Part shown: positions 30,918 through 40,545 of the stretch, one piece after another
Position numbering within the stretch: the stretch's first letter is position 1
How the letters are laid out: the number at the start of each line of letters is the position of its first letter
Assembly (NCBI RefSeq): GCF_029212575.1
Contig: NZ_JARGPK010000093.1
Coordinates: 1-43,797, forward strand
Length of the DNA: 43,797 nucleotides
Reading direction: 5' to 3'
Source: Antarcticimicrobium sp.
Lineage (GTDB): Bacteria; Pseudomonadota; Alphaproteobacteria; Rhodobacterales; Rhodobacteraceae
The notes under the pieces: model-generated
What the model was told of the DNA's origin: nothing
Databases searched by the model: none
The model's input: the letters and a program-made list of their open reading frames with translations, nothing else
Position numbers and translations under genes: made by a program

Positions 30918-30943
30918 GGGCGGCCTTTTGGCCGCCCATTTTT
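30918..30943 (+). terminator. rho-independent terminator after the His-rich protein gene
   Basis: The 8-bp stem GGGCGGCC/GGCCGCCC (30918-30925, 30930-30937) has a TTTT loop and is followed by ATTTTTT. This is a textbook intrinsic terminator. Confidence 0.93.
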
Positions 30944-31141
30944 TATATCGTGGGGAGTTGCAACTGGCGCGTCCATCGCTTTTTATGCGCTGATTCTTAT
31001 CTGGACAGGATCCCGCTTGGCTGCCGCGTCGACTTCGACGCCCCAGCGGGGCCGCGTGCAAACCCGCCCGCGACCGACGTCACCCCGAACGGGGCGACGC
31101 GGGGACCTGCCCTTTCAACTCGACATGCATGGGCCCGTTTA
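30944..31141. other. intergenic, terminator to SulP gene
   Basis: About 200 bp with no gene or clear regulatory motif. The sequence becomes GC-rich towards the SulP start, where no good Shine-Dalgarno is seen. Confidence 0.5.
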
Positions 31142-32404
31142 ATGAAACCCAAGATCCTGACCACTTTGCAATCCTATACCCTGCCCGATTTCGGCACCGA
31201 TGTTCTGGCCGGTGTGACCGTGGCGATGGTGGCGCTGCCGCTCAGCCTCGCCATTGCCATTGCATCTGGCGCCGACCCGGCCGCCGGGCTGGTCACCGCC
31301 ATCGTTGCGGGTTTCCTGATTTCGGCCTTCGGCGGCAGCCGGGTGCAGATCGGCGGGCCGACCGGCGCCTTCATCGTGGTGGTCTACGGGGTGATCGCGG
31401 AACACGGATATGACGGGCTGGTGCTGGCCACGCTGATGGCCGGGATGCTGCTGCTGATCGCGGGCTACCTGCGGGCGGGCAATCTCATTGCGCACGTGCC
31501 GGAACCGGTGATCAACGGGTTCACCATCGGCATCGGGGTGATCATCGGCACCAGCCAGCTCAAGGATTTCTTTGGCCTTTCGATGGACGAGGTGCCGGCG
31601 GATTTCGTCGAGAAGGTCCCGGCGCTCTGGGCGGCGCGCGATTCGATGGGCTGGGAAAGCCTTGGCATCGGGCTTTTCACGCTGATCGCCATCGTGGCGC
31701 TGCGGCGCCTGTTCCCGCGCTTTCCGGGGTTGATCGTTGCGGTGGGGGCAGGCTCGGCCATTGCCGCGGTGCTGACCCTGCCGGTGGATTCGATCTATTC
31801 CCGCTTTGGCGCCTTGCCCGATCACCTGCCGATGCCCAAGCTGCCCGAGCTCTCCTATTCGCGGGTGATCGAACTGCTGCCCTCGGCTGCCGTCATCGCC
31901 TTTCTGGCCGGGGTCGAATCGCTCCTTTCGGCGATGGTGTCCGACCGGATGATCGGCGGTCAGCACCGTCCCAATGCCGAGGTCCGCGCGCAGGGTCTGG
32001 CCAATATCGGCTCGGCGCTGTTCGGCGGGTTGCCCGCGACCGGCGCCATCGCCCGGACAGCGACCAACGTGCGCGCGGGCGGCAAGACGCCGGTCGCCGG
32101 GCTGGTGCACGCGCTGACCATTCTCGTGGTGATGATGCTGGCGGCCCCGCTGGCGGGGTATCTCGCGATGCCGGCGCTGGCGGCGCTGCTGATGCTGACC
32201 GCCTGGAACATGAGCGAGCCGGACAAGTGGCGCAGCTACATGCAGGGGCGGATGTCTGATCGGATCCTGCTGCTGCTGACTCTGGTGCTGACCGTGGTGA
32301 CCGACCTGACCGTCGCCATCGGCACCGGCGTGGCCATCGGTCTTGCGCTGCGGCTGCGGCGGCGCGACGTGCCGCCGGCCGAGTGGCACACCCCGGATCG
32401 CTGA
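31142..32404 (+). CDS. SulP-family anion transporter without STAS domain
   Basis: A 420-aa membrane protein of the SLC26/SulP family. The N-terminal motif is D-V-L-A-G-V-T-V-A-M-V-A-L-P-L-S-L-A, and further family marks are G-G-S-R-V-Q-I-G-G-P-T-G-A-F and F-G-G-L-P-A-T-G-A-I-A-R-T-A-T-N. About 11-12 helices fill the chain. It stops shortly after the last helix, so the cytoplasmic STAS domain of typical SulP proteins is missing. Likely substrates are sulfate, bicarbonate or another anion, which cannot be told from sequence. The start lacks a clear ribosome site. Confidence 0.88.
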   Translation: MKPKILTTLQSYTLPDFGTDVLAGVTVAMVALPLSLAIAIASGADPAAGLVTAIVAGFLISAFGGSRVQIGGPTGAFIVVVYGVIAEHGYDGLVLATLMAGMLLLIAGYLRAGNLIAHVPEPVINGFTIGIGVIIGTSQLKDFFGLSMDEVPADFVEKVPALWAARDSMGWESLGIGLFTLIAIVALRRLFPRFPGLIVAVGAGSAIAAVLTLPVDSIYSRFGALPDHLPMPKLPELSYSRVIELLPSAAVIAFLAGVESLLSAMVSDRMIGGQHRPNAEVRAQGLANIGSALFGGLPATGAIARTATNVRAGGKTPVAGLVHALTILVVMMLAAPLAGYLAMPALAALLMLTAWNMSEPDKWRSYMQGRMSDRILLLLTLVLTVVTDLTVAIGTGVAIGLALRLRRRDVPPAEWHTPDR

Positions 32405-32447
32405 AACACCCTTGCGCTGCCCCGCCTGCCGGGGCAGCAAGGCGGGC

Positions 32448-33071
32448 ATGAGCACAGCCGACGACAGCCTTGAACAGGCACTGCGCGCGCAGGGTTTCCT
32501 GCGCATCGCCGGGGTCGACGAGGTCGGCCGCGGCCCGATCGCCGGCCCGGTGACCGCCGCCGCCGTGATCCTTGACCCGCAAGCGACGCCCGAGGGGCTG
32601 AACGATTCCAAGAAACTCACCGCGCGCCGCCGCGAGACGCTGGAGCGCGCGCTGTGGGACAGCGCCGAGGTCGCCATCGCCCATGCCAGCGTCGAAGAGA
32701 TCGATCAGATCAACATCCTTCGCGCCAGCCACCTGGCGATGGAGCGCGCCATCGCCGCGCTTGATCCCGCCCCCGATTTCCTGCTGATCGACGGCAACAT
32801 GATCCCTGCCGGGCTGACCCTTCCCGCCCGCGCCGTGGTGGGCGGCGACGCGCGCTCGGTGTCGATTTCGGCGGCCTCGATCATGGCCAAGACCTGCCGC
32901 GACAGGCTGATGGTGGATTTGGCGCAACAGCATCCCGGCTATGGCTGGGAGAGCAACGCCGGATACCCGACCAAAAGCCACAAAGAGGCGCTGCGAAATC
33001 TCGGTGTCACCCCACACCATAGACGTTCCTTCAAACCGGTACACAATATCTTGTATCAAGAAAATACGTAA
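32448..33071 (+). CDS. rnhB: Ribonuclease HII
   Basis: A 207-aa RNase HII that cleaves the RNA strand of RNA-DNA hybrids and embedded ribonucleotides. Catalytic acidic residues are seen in A-G-V-D-E-V-G-R-G-P (Asp24, Glu25) and L-L-I-D-G-N (Asp115). The motif S-A-A-S-I-M-A-K and the C-terminal Y-P-T-K-S-H segment are typical. The ATG at 32448 follows AAGGCGGGC. ccrM lies directly downstream, a neighbourhood often found in Rhodobacterales. Confidence 0.96.
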   Translation: MSTADDSLEQALRAQGFLRIAGVDEVGRGPIAGPVTAAAVILDPQATPEGLNDSKKLTARRRETLERALWDSAEVAIAHASVEEIDQINILRASHLAMERAIAALDPAPDFLLIDGNMIPAGLTLPARAVVGGDARSVSISAASIMAKTCRDRLMVDLAQQHPGYGWESNAGYPTKSHKEALRNLGVTPHHRRSFKPVHNILYQENT

Positions 33072-33077
33072 GTAACT

Positions 33078-34275
<1,198 letters not shown>

Positions 34276-34344
34276 TCACCGACACCCGGAATGACCGCCG
34301 GTGCCCGCGGGCCACATGTTGGCCCCTGCGCGGCACCGCACCTT

Positions 34345-34371
34345 GCCCCGCCGTTCCGGCGGGGCTTTTTT
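34345..34371 (+). terminator. rho-independent terminator after ccrM
   Basis: GCCCCGCCG (34345-34353) pairs with CGGCGGGGC (34357-34365) around a TTC loop, and six Ts follow. The stem is strong with a clear T tract. Confidence 0.93.
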
Positions 34372-34450
34372 CTGCCGGATTGCTTTGCCTTGGGGGCCCG
34401 CGACCCGCTAGGAAGGGGCCGTCGCGAAACCCTGCAAGGACCGCCCCCAC

Positions 34451-35839
34451 ATGAGTGAAAACGCATCCCGCCGGTTCCGCTCGCCCCGGGCACTCATGGC
34501 GGGCCTCGATCCGGCCGGGGGCACGCCCGGCAAGTACACCGAGGCCGCGCTGCTCCGGCACAAATGCGAGGGCATGGACCTTGCCGTGCGCGCCCGCTGG
34601 GTGGCGCTGGCGGTGATCGCCGTCTTCCTGATCTTTCTCACCCCCAGCCGAGAGGTGTTGTTCTACCACGGGTTCCTCGCCCTTCTGGCACTCAATGGCT
34701 GGCTGTTGCGGCGCGTCGCGCGGGTCGGGCAATCGCGCGCCGAACTGGCGCTGATCTTTGCCGACCTGGCGATCATGACCCTCGGCATCGTCATGCCCAA
34801 CCCGCTCAGCGACGAACATCTGCCGCTGGCCATGCAGTACCGCCATGGCAATTTTCTCTATCTGTTCGTGATCCTCGCCGCCGGCACGCTGGCGTTTTCC
34901 TGGCGCACGGTGATCGGCATCGGGCTCTGGACCGCCGCGATCTGGACGGGCGCACTGATCGTGGCGTGGTGGTCCTCCGCCCCGTTTCCCGGGTTGTCAC
35001 AGGCCGCGCAGACCGTCTTTGCCGGTCACTCGGACCTCGCGGCGCGGCTGGACCCGAACGCCTTTCAGCTGCGCCTGCGGATTCAGGAGGTCGTGGTCTT
35101 CCTGATCGTCGCGGTGACGCTGGGCGTCTCGGCCCGCCGGTTCAAGCGCCTGCTGATCGACAACGCGGCGCTGGAACGCGAACGCGCCAACCTGTCGCGC
35201 TATTTCTCGCCCAACGTGGTCGAGGAGCTGTCGCAGAACGACGAACCGCTCAAACAGGTGCGCCGGCAGGACATCGCCGTTCTGTTCGTGGATATCGTTG
35301 GCTTCACCCGGTTTTCCGCCGATCTCGACCCCTACGAGGTGATCGAGGTGCTGCGCGGGTTCCATGCCCGGATGGAGGCCGAGGTCTTTCGGTACGACGG
35401 CACATTGGACAAATACCTGGGCGATGGCCTCATGGCGACCTTCGGCACCCCGCTGTCCGGGGAAACCGACGCCACCAACGCTCTGGACTGCGCCCGCGCC
35501 ATGGTTCGGGTGATCGACGGCTGGAACCAGGAGCGCCGCCAGCGCGGCGAGGCCGAGATCCACGCCGGGATCGGCGTGCATTTCGGCACCGCCGTTCTGG
35601 GCGATATCGGCGCCAACCGGCTGGAGTTCGCCGCCATCGGCACCTCGGTGAACGTCGCCAGCCGTCTGGAGGCGCTGACCCGGCCCCTCTCGGTCCGGCT
35701 GGTAATCAGCGACGCGCTGCGCGCGCAGGTGCTGCAAGAGGCCGGCGGCGCGGTGACTGCGCTCGACGGGTTCACCCGCCGCCCGGATCAGAGCGTGCGC
35801 GGGATCGAAGAGACGATGACGATCTGGACGCTTGGCTAA
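34451..35839 (+). CDS. membrane-bound class III adenylate/guanylate cyclase
   Basis: A 462-aa protein with an N-terminal six-helix membrane region (about 48-225), a short linker of the type R-Y-F-S-P-N-V-V-E-E-L, and a catalytic class III cyclase domain (about 272-410). Key residues are present: metal-binding Asp281 (F-V-D-I-V-G-F) and Asp325 (L-G-D-G), substrate-selecting Lys321, and transition-state Asn401 and Arg405 (N-V-A-S-R). Lysine at 321 favours ATP, hence cAMP production. It is expected to be active. It is convergent with alkB. Confidence 0.92.
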   Translation: MSENASRRFRSPRALMAGLDPAGGTPGKYTEAALLRHKCEGMDLAVRARWVALAVIAVFLIFLTPSREVLFYHGFLALLALNGWLLRRVARVGQSRAELALIFADLAIMTLGIVMPNPLSDEHLPLAMQYRHGNFLYLFVILAAGTLAFSWRTVIGIGLWTAAIWTGALIVAWWSSAPFPGLSQAAQTVFAGHSDLAARLDPNAFQLRLRIQEVVVFLIVAVTLGVSARRFKRLLIDNAALERERANLSRYFSPNVVEELSQNDEPLKQVRRQDIAVLFVDIVGFTRFSADLDPYEVIEVLRGFHARMEAEVFRYDGTLDKYLGDGLMATFGTPLSGETDATNALDCARAMVRVIDGWNQERRQRGEAEIHAGIGVHFGTAVLGDIGANRLEFAAIGTSVNVASRLEALTRPLSVRLVISDALRAQVLQEAGGAVTALDGFTRRPDQSVRGIEETMTIWTLG

Positions 35840-35854
35840 CCGGAAGCCTCCGGT
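35839..35854. terminator. weak hairpin between convergent cyclase and alkB genes
   Basis: ACCGGA (35839-35844) and TCCGGT (35849-35854) form a 6-bp stem with a 4-nt loop exactly between the two stop codons. There is no T tract, so any bidirectional terminator activity would be weak. Confidence 0.4.
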
Positions 35855-36993
35855 CAACTGCCCTTCGGCATCGGGTTCGTGGCCCGGGCGTAGGGTGTCC
35901 AGTCGGTGATCTCGGGGTAATACATCGCCCGCCATTGCCGCACCCGCGGGTTCATCACCCGGCGCCACAGCGGCGGGATCATCGCCGCCACGGTCATGAC
36001 CGGATATCCGTAGGGCAGTTGCGGGGCGTCGGCGGAGGTATAATTCTGCAACAGAGGAAATCGCCGGTCCGGCTTGTAATGATGATCCGAATGGCGCTGC
36101 AGGTTGATCAGCAGCCAGTTCGAGGCCTTCTGCGCCGCGTTCCAGGAATGCTGGGGAAGCACATGTTCGTACTTTCCCTCGCCCAGGTATTTCCGCGTCA
36201 GCCCGTAGTGCTCGACGTAATTGACCAGTTCCAGCTGCCAGACCGCCGTCCCGGCCTGGATCAGAAACAGCCCGATCCCCGCCCAGCCCCCGAGCAGACC
36301 CGCCAGACCCAGCATCGCCGCCTGCAATGCCCAATAGCGCCAGAACGGATTCGCCGAGTCGGTCCAGGGCCGGTCCTTGCGCGCCAGCCGGTCCCTTTCC
36401 GCGCGGAAGGACGAGATCAGGCTTTGGCGCAGCACGCGGGGATAGAACCGGTGGAACCCCTCGTTGAACCGTGCCGTGACCGCATCGCGCGGGGTGCCGA
36501 CGTAACGGTGATGCACCAGCAGGTGTTCCGAGCGGAAATGCGAATAAAGCACCATCGCCAGCAGCAGATCGCCCAACAGCCGCTCCAGCCGGTTCTTCTG
36601 GTGCATCAGCTCGTGGCTGTAGTTGATCCCGATCGTGCCGGTGATCACCCCCATGCCGAAGAACAGCACGAGTTTTTCCAGCACGGAGAGGTGTCCGGTA
36701 TGGGTCACGTACCAGATCATCCCGAACAGGGTGACGAATTGCAGCGGCACCCAAAGGCTGGTGAGCAGCCGATACCAGACCAGATCCTCCGGCGGCGTCT
36801 CCGGGTCGGCATTCTCCAGGTTCAGCCCGACCACCCCATCGAGCGCGGCGAACAGATACCAGGTGATCAGCGGCAGCAGGATCACCGTCCAACCGCCCTG
36901 AACCGCGCCCAGCCAGGCGACCGGGATCAGCAGGAACGAGATCCAGAAGGGCAGCGCGCTCTGCCAGCGGCTCAGTGTTTCTGCGCGGATCAT
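35854..36993 (-). CDS. alkB: AlkB-type alkane 1-monooxygenase
   Basis: A 379-aa membrane di-iron monooxygenase that hydroxylates the terminal carbon of medium-chain alkanes. All histidine boxes are seen: H-E-L-M-H (His127, His131), E-H-L-L-V-H-H (157-162), the AlkB-specific N-Y-V-E-H-Y-G-L (His262) and L-Q-R-H-S-D-H-H (301-305). Six hydrophobic segments fit the family. The ATG at 36993 begins the usual N-terminus, and a longer frame adds 15 residues. No rubredoxin gene is adjacent, so electron partners must be elsewhere. Confidence 0.93.
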   Translation of the reverse strand: MIRAETLSRWQSALPFWISFLLIPVAWLGAVQGGWTVILLPLITWYLFAALDGVVGLNLENADPETPPEDLVWYRLLTSLWVPLQFVTLFGMIWYVTHTGHLSVLEKLVLFFGMGVITGTIGINYSHELMHQKNRLERLLGDLLLAMVLYSHFRSEHLLVHHRYVGTPRDAVTARFNEGFHRFYPRVLRQSLISSFRAERDRLARKDRPWTDSANPFWRYWALQAAMLGLAGLLGGWAGIGLFLIQAGTAVWQLELVNYVEHYGLTRKYLGEGKYEHVLPQHSWNAAQKASNWLLINLQRHSDHHYKPDRRFPLLQNYTSADAPQLPYGYPVMTVAAMIPPLWRRVMNPRVRQWRAMYYPEITDWTPYARATNPMPKGS

Positions 36994-37060
36994 CGGCGAC
37001 CTCGTCGGGTTGTACGAAACAGGGCGGATTCTACCCAATTAGCGGCGCCTTGCCTATGGG

Positions 37061-38140
37061 TCATGGGGCCCCGTCGCGCCAAAGATCATAGGCCTTGCGC
37101 ATCACCGTCGGCAGGTCGCCGGGCCGGAACGCCGCGCGCGGAATCACCTCGCCCACCTCGGTGGTGACGGCCTTTGGCAGCGGCGCGCATTTGATCGTCA
37201 GGATCAGGTGAAAATGCGTGAAGGTATGGCGCACCTCTGCCGGCAGGGTGATCCAATCGGCGGCAAACGGCGGGTTTTCTTCCGGCGCCTCCGACCAGTC
37301 CGAGCCCGGCCAGCCCAGCATGCCGCCCAACAGCCCCTTGTCGGGCCGCCGTTCCAGCAGCACCGCGCCATCGTTCCTTTGCGCCAGATAGACGATGCCG
37401 CGCCTTGTGGGCTTGGGTTTCTTCGGCGTCTTCTTCGGCAGTTCGGGCGCGGTTCCCGCCGCCCTTGCGCGGCAGGGGGTCCGCAACGGGCAGATGCCGC
37501 AGGCGGGGGATTTCGGCGTGCAGATCGTGGCGCCCAGGTCCATCACCGCCTGCGCGTAATCACCAGGCCGGTCCGCCGGTGTGTGGGCGGCGGCCTGCGC
37601 CTTCAGCGTGGGCTTGGCGGCGGGCAGGGGGGTGTGGATGTCATGCAGCCGCGCCATCACCCGTTCCACGTTGCCGTCCATCACCGTTTCCGGCCGGTCA
37701 AAGGCGATGGCGGCAATGGCGGCGGCGGTATAGGGGCCGACACCGGGCAATTGCAGCAGCGCGTCATAGTCCTCGGGAAAGCGCCCGTTCAATCCATCCG
37801 CGACAAAACGCGCGCATTTCAACAGGTTACGCGCCCGTGCGTAATACCCAAGGCCCGCCCATTCGCCCATCACCTCGCCGTCCTCGGCTGCCGCCAGCGC
37901 ACTCACGTCGGGCCAGAGTGTGGTGAAGCGGTGGAAATAGTCGCGCACGGCGGCCACTGTTGTCTGTTGCAGCATCACCTCGGACAGCCAGACACGATAG
38001 GGATCGGGGCGCACCCCGGCAGCCCGCGCCGCCGGGCTCACCCGCCAGGGCAGGTCGCGGGCGTGGGCATCGTACCAGGCCAGCAGGTCGCCGGCGATCG
38101 GCGCGGCGTCGGGACCGGTCTCGAAATCTGAGTCACGCAA
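37061..38140 (-). CDS. mutY: MutY, A/G-specific adenine glycosylase
   Basis: A 359-aa base-excision repair enzyme that removes adenine opposite 8-oxoguanine. Seen are the catalytic Glu54 (L-S-E-V-M-L-Q-Q-T), the helix-hairpin-helix L-P-G-V-G-P-Y-T-A with Asp155 (V-M-D-G-N-V), and the [4Fe-4S] ligands Cys207, Cys214, Cys217 and Cys223. The C-terminal NUDIX-like 8-oxoG recognition domain runs from about residue 250. The start appears to be TTG, because no ATG or GTG precedes the conserved N-terminal region in frame. It is divergent from the DUF721 gene. Confidence 0.95.
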   Translation of the reverse strand: MRDSDFETGPDAAPIAGDLLAWYDAHARDLPWRVSPAARAAGVRPDPYRVWLSEVMLQQTTVAAVRDYFHRFTTLWPDVSALAAAEDGEVMGEWAGLGYYARARNLLKCARFVADGLNGRFPEDYDALLQLPGVGPYTAAAIAAIAFDRPETVMDGNVERVMARLHDIHTPLPAAKPTLKAQAAAHTPADRPGDYAQAVMDLGATICTPKSPACGICPLRTPCRARAAGTAPELPKKTPKKPKPTRRGIVYLAQRNDGAVLLERRPDKGLLGGMLGWPGSDWSEAPEENPPFAADWITLPAEVRHTFTHFHLILTIKCAPLPKAVTTEVGEVIPRAAFRPGDLPTVMRKAYDLWRDGAP

Positions 38141-38223
38141 TCTTTATCCGCCCTGGTTTCGGGTTTCGCTGGTACTCGCTGTCTTGTGACATAGAATAAC
38201 GCGCAGAAGATGGGAATCCACGC

Positions 38224-38730
38224 ATGGCACCGCGCCGGTCGACAACTCGGGGCTTCAAACGCACCGCGACGCTGCTGAACGAGCAGATCCGCCGCGCGGG
38301 CGAAAGCCGGGGCTTTGCCGTGACCCGGGTGCTCACCCATTGGGCCGAGATCGCCGGGCCCGAGATCGCCGCCATCGCCCGCCCGGTCAAAATCGGCTAC
38401 GGGCGCACCGGCTTCGGTGCCACGCTGACCGTGCTGACCACCGGCGCGCAGGCGCCGATGCTGGAGATGCAGAAGGACCGGCTGCGCGAGCGGGTGAACG
38501 CGGCCTATGGCTACAACGCCATCAGCCGGGTGCGCATCACCCAGACCGCGCCAACAGGTTTTTCCGACGGGCAGGCGCGTTTCGAGGCTCCCGCGCCGGT
38601 GCAGCCCGCCGAGCCCAGCCCGGAGATATGCCGTGACGCCACGCAAACCGCAGGCGATGTCGCGGACGACGGATTGCGCGCCGCCCTTGAACGTCTGGGC
38701 CGCAACGTTCTATCCAAGCAACGAAACTGA
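38224..38730 (+). CDS. DUF721 (DciA-like) protein
   Basis: A 168-aa protein with an N-terminal DUF721 domain (about 10-105), including H-W-A-E-I-A-G-P-E-I-A and the M-Q-K-D-R-L-R-E-R-V-N segment, followed by a less ordered tail. DUF721 proteins include DciA, the replicative helicase operator found in bacteria without DnaC. In alphaproteobacteria the gene commonly stands between mutY and a DsbA-type gene, as here. A role in DnaB loading is likely but not proven for this protein. Confidence 0.85.
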   Translation: MAPRRSTTRGFKRTATLLNEQIRRAGESRGFAVTRVLTHWAEIAGPEIAAIARPVKIGYGRTGFGATLTVLTTGAQAPMLEMQKDRLRERVNAAYGYNAISRVRITQTAPTGFSDGQARFEAPAPVQPAEPSPEICRDATQTAGDVADDGLRAALERLGRNVLSKQRN

Positions 38731-38743
38731 GAAAGGGGTTCAG

Positions 38744-39415
38744 ATGACCCGTATCATTCCCGCGATATTCGCGGCAATCCTGCTGACTGCGGGCGCAGTC
38801 CTGTTCACCGGACGGTCCGACGGCCTGTCGGAACCGCTGCTGATCGGCGCAGCCCACGCGCAGGAGGCGGCTGAGGTCGATACCTCCTCGATCGTCGACA
38901 TGGTCCAGGGCGCCGAGGATGCGCCGGTGACGATCATCGAATACGCCTCCTACACCTGCCCGCATTGCGCGGCATACCACGAGGGCCCGTACAAGAAGCT
39001 CAAGGCCGACTACATCGACACCGGCAAGGTGCGATTCATCTACCGCGAGGTCTATTTCGACCGTTACGGCCTCTGGGCCTCGATGATCGCGCGCTGTGGC
39101 GGCCCCGAGAAGTTTTTCGGCATCTCCGACCTGATCTTCAAGGGGCAGGGCGAATGGATTCGCGCCGGCGGCCCGACCGAGATCGTCGATGAGTTGCGCA
39201 AGATCGGTCGCCTCGCCGGGTTGGACAACGACAGGCTCGAGGCCTGCCTGCAGGACGGCGCCAAGGCGCAAACCCTGGTCGCCTGGTATCAGCAGAACGC
39301 GGAAGAGCATGGAATCGACGCGACCCCCAGCTTCATAGTCAACGGCGAGAAGGTCTCGAACCAGTCCTACGAGGACTTCAAGGCGCTGATCGAGGCGGAG
39401 CTGGCCAAGCAATGA
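38744..39415 (+). CDS. DsbA-family thiol:disulfide oxidoreductase
   Basis: A 223-aa exported thioredoxin-fold protein. It has a signal sequence (about 1-40, ending A-H-A-Q-E), active site C-P-H-C (Cys72, Cys75) and a cis-proline loop in D-A-T-P-S-F. The DsbA_2 type of insert lies between them. It probably introduces or maintains disulfides in the periplasm. Start ATG follows GAAAGG. The stop overlaps the CoA-transferase start by 4 bp. Confidence 0.92.
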   Translation: MTRIIPAIFAAILLTAGAVLFTGRSDGLSEPLLIGAAHAQEAAEVDTSSIVDMVQGAEDAPVTIIEYASYTCPHCAAYHEGPYKKLKADYIDTGKVRFIYREVYFDRYGLWASMIARCGGPEKFFGISDLIFKGQGEWIRAGGPTEIVDELRKIGRLAGLDNDRLEACLQDGAKAQTLVAWYQQNAEEHGIDATPSFIVNGEKVSNQSYEDFKALIEAELAKQ

Positions 39416-40533
39416 GTGCACCGCTTGCCGGGCTGAAAGTCGTCGAACTGGCGCGCATCCTGGCCGGCCCCTGGGCCGGCCAGACGCTGTCGGATCTTGG
39501 CGCAGAGGTGATCAAGGTGGAAAGCCCGGCGGGCGACGATACCCGCGCCTGGGGCCCGCCCTTTGTCGAGCGCGGGGGGGATGTCTCGGCCGCCTATTTC
39601 CATTCGACCAACCGCGGAAAGGCCTCGGTCCTCGCCGATTTCTCCACCGAGGAAGGGCGCGAAAAGGTCCGCGCGCTGGTGCGCGACGCCGACATCCTGA
39701 TCGAGAATTTCAAGCTGGGCGGGCTGAAGAAATACGGGCTGGATTACGACAGCCTCAAGGAGATCAACCCGCGGCTGATCTACTGTTCGATCACCGGGTT
39801 CGGCCAGGACGGCCCCTATGCGCATCGCGCCGGCTATGATTTCATCATCCAGGGCATGTCCGGGCTGATGTCGATCACCGGAGAGCCGGATGGCCAGCCG
39901 CAGAAATCCGGTGTGGCGATCACCGATATCTTTACCGGCATCTACTCGGTTGCGGCGATCCTGGCGGCGCTGCATCAGCGCGAACGCACCGGGCGCGGCC
40001 AGCATATCGACATGGCGCTGCTGGACGTGGCGGTGGCGGTGACTGCCAACCAGGCGATGAACTATCTCACCACCGGCAAGACGCCGGGGCGGATGGGCAA
40101 CGCGCATGTCAACCTCACCCCTTATCAGGTGTTCGACTGCGCCGATGGTTATATCATCATCGCCACCGGCAATGACGGCCAATACCAGCGTCTGTGCCGG
40201 ATCCTCGGGCTCGACGACATGGCCGAGGCGCCGGAGTTCCTGCACAACAAGGACCGTATCGCTAACCGGCGCGTGATGATCGCGCGGCTCAACGGCGCCA
40301 CGGCGCAGCGCAGCAAGGCCGATCTGCTGGCCGCCTGCGAAGGGCAGGGGGTGCCGGCCGGCCCGATCAACGACCTGGCCGAGGTGATGGCCGATCCGCA
40401 GGTCGTGGTGCGCGGGATGCAGATCGAACTTGACGGGGTGCCGGGGGTGCGCGCACCGTTCCGGTTCTCGGATGCCGAGCTGGCGCTGCATCGTCCGGCG
40501 CCGAAGCTGGGCGAGGACGACGCCGAGGCCTAG
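39412..40533 (+). CDS. CaiB/BaiF-family (class III) CoA-transferase
   Basis: A 373-aa class III CoA-transferase. The N-terminus G-L-K-V-V-E-L-A-R-I-L-A-G-P is typical. The catalytic aspartate is predicted at Asp172 (A-I-T-D-I-F-T-G), which forms the aspartyl-CoA intermediate. Further marks are R-G-Q-H-I-D-M-A-L-L-D-V and a late G-P-I-N. The acyl substrate cannot be told from sequence. Coupling to the DsbA-type gene (ATGA overlap) seems to be conserved organisation rather than a shared pathway. Confidence 0.92.
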   Translation: MSAPLAGLKVVELARILAGPWAGQTLSDLGAEVIKVESPAGDDTRAWGPPFVERGGDVSAAYFHSTNRGKASVLADFSTEEGREKVRALVRDADILIENFKLGGLKKYGLDYDSLKEINPRLIYCSITGFGQDGPYAHRAGYDFIIQGMSGLMSITGEPDGQPQKSGVAITDIFTGIYSVAAILAALHQRERTGRGQHIDMALLDVAVAVTANQAMNYLTTGKTPGRMGNAHVNLTPYQVFDCADGYIIIATGNDGQYQRLCRILGLDDMAEAPEFLHNKDRIANRRVMIARLNGATAQRSKADLLAACEGQGVPAGPINDLAEVMADPQVVVRGMQIELDGVPGVRAPFRFSDAELALHRPAPKLGEDDAEA

Positions 40534-40545
40534 CGCGGACAGGCT

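Noticed and set aside
34564-37167. Open frame of 867 codons on the plus strand across the cyclase and alkB genes
   Set aside because: It runs out of frame through the cyclase and antisense to alkB; the composition is arginine-rich and no domain is seen.
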